Assembly (NCBI GenBank): GCA_035449085.1
Contig: DAOTKE010000067.1
Coordinates: 1-17,942 of the forward strand
Direction: 5' to 3'
From: DUPH01 sp035449085
GTDB lineage: Bacteria > Verrucomicrobiota > Kiritimatiellia > RFP12 > UBA1067
DNA length: 17,942 nt
Made by a program: the position numbers and the translations under genes. Positions 14,364-17,942 of this stretch are shown piece by piece. A model generated the notes under the pieces. It ran no database searches. It had not been told where the DNA came from and saw only the letters and a program-made list of their open reading frames with translations. Each line of letters begins with the position of its first letter. Position 1 is the stretch's first letter.

Positions 14364-16139
14364 ATGAAGAAGCATGCAGTCTGCATCGCCGTTTCCGCGT
14401 GCGCGTGTTGCGTCATGTCTGCGCAGGTGGAGATCGTGTACACCTTTACCGACAAGCGGGTCGAAAAAAAGACCGTGACGATTGAGCCGGATACTGCGGA
14501 TGTCGTGCGCGTGCATATTCCGCAAGCGGAGTTGCCGCCGGACCTCAACACTGTGACCGTCCTGCCGGACTTTGCGGTGGCACAGACGGGGGAAGAGGGC
14601 TATTTCGTCATGCCGAACGGAGAATACGGCACCTTCCGTGAGCAGAACGGCGAGCGTACGGCGAAAGGCGCCATGCCGATGCCGATCTTCGGCATGAAGA
14701 ATCCCCGTGCGACTTTTGTGGCGATCGTGACCGGCACGCCGTATGACTTCACCCTGATAACCAGCGTGAAGGACGGTCAGTACACCATTCTGCCGCGTTT
14801 CGAATATCGGGGTCTGCCTGCCTATGACGATCTGACGGTGGCGTATCACCTTCTGAAAGGCGATCAGGCCGACTATTCGGGCATGGCCCGCAAATACCGC
14901 GACTATCAACTGGCGCGGAAAGCCTGTATCCCGCTCAAAGAACGGATGAAAACGCGGCCCGAACTGGCTTATGCCGCTCGCAGTCTGGAACTGCGCATCC
15001 GGCAAGGCTGGAAGCCCGTGCCCACACCCGTGGAGCACCAGACGCGACAGACAGAGCCGCCCATGAAGGTCGCGGTGACCTTTGATCGGGTGGGCGATAT
15101 TCTTGACGAACTCAAGCGGCAGGGGGTTGATCGCGCGGAAGTCTGCCTGGTGGGATGGAACCAGAAGGGCCACGACGGATGCTACCCGGATCTTTTCCCG
15201 GTGGAAGAACAGTTGGGCGGCGAGGTGAAGCTCAGGGCGTTGATCAAGAAGGCGCAGGCGATGGGCTTCCAGATCGTCTGCCACAACAACAATTCGGATG
15301 CCTACATGATTGCCGATTCATGGGACGCGGAATTCATCGCCAAGAACCCGGACGGATCGCTGTCCACCCATTCGGCTTGGAGCGGCGGCCGCATGTACAA
15401 CATCTGTCCGCAGCGCGCCTACGAGCGCTTCCAGCCGAAAGATGTGAGAGCGATTGCCGACCTCGGGTTCCGCGGCCTGCACTATACGGACGTGTTGACG
15501 GTGGTGCCGCCGCGCGCCTGTTATGACCCGCGTCATCCGGTCAACCGCAATCAGGCGGCTCGCTGGGTCGAAAAAATGCTGACAGAGGTGCAGGCAGTGT
15601 TCGGCGGTGCCGCCTCGGAGGGTGGACATGATTTCTGCTGCGGCGTCCTGGATTATGCGCTCTATGCCTCCATCGTCCCGCCCAAGCCGCATCCGCTGGT
15701 CGATCGGTTTGTGCCCTTCTGGCAACTGGTCTATCACGGCATCATCATGAGCAATCCGTTCCCGCCAACGTGTAACTACACGATCAAAGATGACGCCACG
15801 CGCCTGATGCTGACCGAATTCGGCGGACGGCCGTTCTTTTATTTCTACTCCAACTTCCTCGACAGGGGAAACGCCTGGATGGGCACGCAAGATATCACCT
15901 GCGAGACTGACGAGGCGCTTAAGGCCAGTGTCGCCAAGATCAAAGAGGGCTATGACGAGTTCACGGCGCGCGCGCATCTCCAGACGGAATTCATGGAGCG
16001 TCACGAGCGTGTGGACACGGATGTGTACCGGACGGTGTACGCTGACGGTTCTGAGATGATCTGCAATTACCGGCAGACCGCATTTGACTACAAGGGGAGA
16101 ACGGTCGCGCCGCTGCGGCATATCTTGACAGGGCCGTGA
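14364..16139 (+). CDS. Secreted DUF5696-like putative glycoside hydrolase
   Basis: Exported protein of 591 aa. Seen: a signal peptide (hydrophobic to about residue 18, likely cut after MSA-Q near 20); an N-terminal beta-rich region (about 21-165) with YTFTDKRVEKKT and MPIFGMKNPRATFVAIVTG; then a probable TIM barrel (about 225-480). Candidate catalytic acids are Asp376 in GLHYTDV and Glu419 in ASEGGHDF, similar in order and rough spacing to the Asp/Glu pair of GH101/GH129-type enzymes. A tentative match is DUF5696, which belongs near that fold. AAGGAGG (14353-14359) precedes the ATG by 4 nt. A terminator lies just upstream, so this gene may have its own promoter or be attenuated. The paralog at 8171 is dead, so this is the only working copy in the window. 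Glycosidase activity is inferred from fold and context. Confidence 0.7.
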   Translation: MKKHAVCIAVSACACCVMSAQVEIVYTFTDKRVEKKTVTIEPDTADVVRVHIPQAELPPDLNTVTVLPDFAVAQTGEEGYFVMPNGEYGTFREQNGERTAKGAMPMPIFGMKNPRATFVAIVTGTPYDFTLITSVKDGQYTILPRFEYRGLPAYDDLTVAYHLLKGDQADYSGMARKYRDYQLARKACIPLKERMKTRPELAYAARSLELRIRQGWKPVPTPVEHQTRQTEPPMKVAVTFDRVGDILDELKRQGVDRAEVCLVGWNQKGHDGCYPDLFPVEEQLGGEVKLRALIKKAQAMGFQIVCHNNNSDAYMIADSWDAEFIAKNPDGSLSTHSAWSGGRMYNICPQRAYERFQPKDVRAIADLGFRGLHYTDVLTVVPPRACYDPRHPVNRNQAARWVEKMLTEVQAVFGGAASEGGHDFCCGVLDYALYASIVPPKPHPLVDRFVPFWQLVYHGIIMSNPFPPTCNYTIKDDATRLMLTEFGGRPFFYFYSNFLDRGNAWMGTQDITCETDEALKASVAKIKEGYDEFTARAHLQTEFMERHERVDTDVYRTVYADGSEMICNYRQTAFDYKGRTVAPLRHILTGP

Positions 16140-16687
16140 ACGGTCGCCGGCGCCACACGCCGGTACGGGTGCGATTCAGCCTTGTTGAATTCGCCCCCGG
16201 AGGGGGGCCAGGATCGAGGAAACGGGAGTTAATCACGGATGAAGTGCGATACAGTGCCGGGACTTGTCATGGCAGGCAGCACCTTCTTGGCCGGCGCGGA
16301 TGAAGTCGCGCCGGTGGGATCCCCGGCCGCCGGCGTGGGGTGCTCGAAGACGTTGCACAGGTCGATGAAATGCTCCTGAGCGGCGGAGCGCTCCTTCAGT
16401 TCCTCCTTACGCCACTAGGCGATGAACTCGGCAACGGTCATAACGCGGTCGGTGTACCACCGGCGGGGGACGGCGGCAAGCGCGTACCGGGAAAAAGAAC
16501 GGACGGCGGATCAGATTGAAGCGGCTAGGGGGAATTGTTATGATGCCGACCATCTGGTCTCGCTCGGGGCGGACCCCACTCGACGTTGCGGACGCGTCGG
16601 GGGAAAGCACCAAGATCGGCATTCAGGCGCCGACCACCGTTTTGGCGGAAGTCAAGCGTAGCGCCAACACCTATCAGGAATACGGTC
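16140..16687. other. 548-nt region without an intact gene
   Basis: It contains a 6-bp hairpin CCGGCG/CGCCGG (16147-16163) just after the glycosidase stop, a CCCCC-GGA-GGGGG hairpin (16194-16207), and the minus-strand methyltransferase relic (16229-16441). From 16442 to 16687 nothing was recognised on either strand. The hairpins lack T-tracts, so terminator function is uncertain. Confidence 0.6.
16229..16441 (-). pseudogene. N-terminal relic of an MmeI-type class I DNA methyltransferase
   Basis: Read on the minus strand from the ATG at 16439-16441, the frame gives MTVAEFIA, a TAG stop (codon 9), then WRKEELKERSAAQEHFIDLC, then NVFEHPTPAAGDPTG, and ends at a TAA (16229-16231). KERSAAQEHFIDLC followed by HPTPAEADPTG is the N-terminal signature of large MmeI-like or class I SAM-dependent restriction-modification methyltransferases. 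The rest of that protein (typically around 900 residues or more) is missing, and residues after about 45 no longer look like the family. The fragment has one internal stop and is only 71 codons long. It marks past presence of a restriction-modification gene at this spot. Recognition is by memory of the family motif. Confidence 0.65.
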
Positions 16688-17713
16688 ATGAAGTTTGCCA
16701 TCGGCTATCAGCACACGGAGGAGGGCGAGCCGTTCTCGGCGATCGTGGCCGATTACCGTGACCGCATCGGCGAGGTCTACTTCCCTTGGGTCGGACAGCC
16801 CTCCGGACGCCCGCTGCTGGGATACGGAACCGAAGCCACGCCTGATGAGGTTCGGTTGACGCTGGAGAGTGAGCTGCTGGCTTTTCGGCGCATGGGTGTC
16901 AAGCTCGACCTGCTTCTCAACGCCAACTGCTATGGGGCGCGAGCCGTCAGTGTAGGGTTGGCCGATGAGGTCGCGTCGATCATCGAGCATCTCGGCGAAC
17001 GAGGCTGCGCACCGGATATCGTGACGGCCGCGTCGCCGATGATCGCGCACACGGTCAAAACGCGCTTCCCCGGCATCGAGGTGCGCGCGTCGGTCAACAT
17101 GCGCATCGGCACGACGCAGGCGATGGGTTATGTGGCCGACCTGTTTGACAGCTTCTATCTGCAACGCGACCAGCAACGCGATCTCGGCCATGTGCGGAAG
17201 GTCCGCGCGTGGTGCGACCGGCACGGCAAAAAGCTTGGCCTGCTGGCCAACAGCGGCTGCCTGCGCTTCTGCCCGGGCCAGACCTTCCACGACAACCTGA
17301 TCGCGCATAGTGCGGAAGCCGAAGGAATGGAGAATCTGCCGGACTGGAATCCGCACGTCTGCTGGAGCCTCTACCGTGATCCTGCGCAACTTGTGGAGAT
17401 TCTGCGCGCGACATGGATTAGGCCTGAAGACCTGCACCTGTACGAGGGTTTGATCGACACGGCGAAGCTCGCGACCCGCCAGCACGCGCATCCGCGCAGG
17501 GTCATTGGCGCGTATGCGGAAGGCCGCTTCAGCGGCAACCTGCTCGATCTGTTGGAGCCCGGTTATGCGCCCGCCTTCGCGCCGCGCGTCATCGACAACG
17601 CGGCGTTTCCCGCCGACTGGGCCGAACGCGTGAGCCGCTGTTCAGGGGAGTGCGAGGCTTGCGCCTACTGCCGCGAGGTGCTGGCTCAGGTCGTGAAGTC
17701 GATCCCTTTTTAA
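16688..17713 (+). CDS. Peptidase-U32-like Fe-S protein with C-terminal cysteine cluster
   Basis: Soluble protein of 341 aa resembling the U32 'collagenase-like' group, whose studied members (RlhA, UbiU, UbiV) are Fe-S proteins acting in hydroxylation rather than proteolysis. Seen: a TIM-barrel-like series of strands (EVYFPWVG, LDLLLNANCYG, DIVTAASP, IEVRASVNMRIGT, FYLQRDQ, LGLLANSGCLRFCPGQTFH). Cysteines 191 and 195 with Cys225 are in the region where U32 proteins bind a cluster. A second tight motif C-x3-C-x2-C-x2-C lies at 318, 322, 325 and 328 near the C-terminus. The ATG at 16688 is chosen because AGGA (16676-16679) lies 8 nt upstream and family similarity begins there; in-frame residues from 16586 are arginine-rich and unlikely to be coding. 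No signal peptide. It is separated from the sugar cluster by the relic region. Function unknown. Confidence 0.75.
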   Translation: MKFAIGYQHTEEGEPFSAIVADYRDRIGEVYFPWVGQPSGRPLLGYGTEATPDEVRLTLESELLAFRRMGVKLDLLLNANCYGARAVSVGLADEVASIIEHLGERGCAPDIVTAASPMIAHTVKTRFPGIEVRASVNMRIGTTQAMGYVADLFDSFYLQRDQQRDLGHVRKVRAWCDRHGKKLGLLANSGCLRFCPGQTFHDNLIAHSAEAEGMENLPDWNPHVCWSLYRDPAQLVEILRATWIRPEDLHLYEGLIDTAKLATRQHAHPRRVIGAYAEGRFSGNLLDLLEPGYAPAFAPRVIDNAAFPADWAERVSRCSGECEACAYCREVLAQVVKSIPF

Positions 17714-17731
17714 CCGAAGCGTAGTTCGTCA

Positions 17732-17761
17732 TTGACCGCTGGCTCACGGAATGTTTATGAT
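17732..17761 (+). promoter_or_regulatory. Possible sigma-70-type promoter
   Basis: TTGACC (17732-17737) and TATGAT (17756-17761) are separated by 18 nt, each one base off consensus. They lie about 80 nt before the exported-protein start at 17839 and after the U32-like stop. The rest of the 17714-17838 gap shows nothing else recognisable. Confidence 0.4.
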
Positions 17762-17838
17762 GGCTCGCAGAGGGAGCTTACTGTGTCTCAGGGTACGTAA
17801 AGATCCGCCGGCAGGCGTGGTCAGGCAGGAGGCATCGC

Positions 17839-17942
17839 ATGAGCATGAAACATTGGTGTGCGACGGGTGCCGTGTGTTTGGCGATGGCTGGCGGCGGCGA
17901 GGCCGGGTTGCTGTATTACGACGGACAGGGGAGTGAAGGTTC
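17839..17942 (+). CDS. N-terminus of a probable exported protein (runs off window)
   Basis: A strong ribosome-binding site AGGAGG (17827-17832) lies 6 nt before ATG 17839. The frame reads MSMKHWCATGAVCLAMAGGG then EAGLLYYDGQGSEG and is open to the window edge. The short basic start plus a hydrophobic stretch looks like a signal peptide, and GLLYYDG resembles the mature start of secreted LamG-type or autotransporter-like proteins in PVC bacteria. A different, overlapping frame from 17751 was not preferred because it is arginine-rich and lacks a good ribosome-binding site. The product cannot be named from about 34 codons. Confidence 0.5.
   Translation, partial: MSMKHWCATGAVCLAMAGGGEAGLLYYDGQGSEG

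Noticed and set aside
13194..15284. 696-codon open frame on the minus strand
   Set aside because: It is antisense to two well-supported genes (Fe-S protein and DUF5696-like), rich in His/Arg/Gln/Leu without recognisable domains, and runs through the terminator and intergenic gap. It is a byproduct of GC-rich codon use.
17751..17936. 61-codon plus-strand frame near the window end
   Set aside because: It is arginine-rich, has no good ribosome-binding site, and overlaps the better-supported signal-peptide frame starting at 17839.

Overview
The window is GC-rich, densely coded DNA. It looks like a free-living bacterium of the PVC superphylum, probably Kiritimatiellota or Lentisphaerota. That is an inference from gene style: XylR-type regulators next to secreted or lipid-anchored glycosidases, a sodium/solute symporter, a small CBM9-like protein, an SGNH esterase and a peptidase-U32-like Fe-S protein. 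No rRNA, tRNA or CRISPR array was seen.

Layout. (1) 155-4861, plus strand: a compact transcription unit of a secreted SGNH hydrolase, rimO (ribosomal protein S12 methylthiotransferase) and a CPA2-type cation:proton antiporter, with 4-nt and overlapping junctions. (2) 4856-9262: a decayed carbohydrate cassette. It holds a wrecked XylR-type regulator on the minus strand, an intact divergent GH42-like lipoprotein, and a DUF5696-like glycosidase copy that has a stop codon at its signal peptide and is cut off by an IS4-family transposase fragment. (3) 9274-16139: an intact cassette of the same design. It holds a complete XylR-type regulator (minus) and, divergently, a CBM9-like protein, an SSS-family symporter, a two-cluster Fe-S protein and an intact DUF5696-like secreted glycosidase. 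(4) 16140-16687: a 548-nt gap with the relic of an MmeI-type DNA methyltransferase N-terminus. (5) 16688-17713: a U32-like protein with an extra cysteine cluster. (6) 17839 to the end: the start of another exported protein.

How it fits together. Both divergent intergenic regions carry the same 20-bp core and the same 22-bp-spaced direct repeat, a spacing typical of AraC/XylR tandem half-sites. The one surviving regulator could therefore control both the CBM9-like/symporter operon and the orphaned GH42-like gene. In that model extracytoplasmic glycosidases release a sugar, the symporter imports it, and an imported sugar or derivative binds the regulator. The substrate cannot be read from the sequence.

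The most unusual signals are: a 256-nt tract with no mismatches between dead and live regulators, inside otherwise diverged copies; deletions bounded by short direct repeats; a microhomology junction between glycosidase pseudogene and transposase fragment; a QueG-like Fe-S protein inside a sugar operon; and the U32 protein's second cysteine motif.
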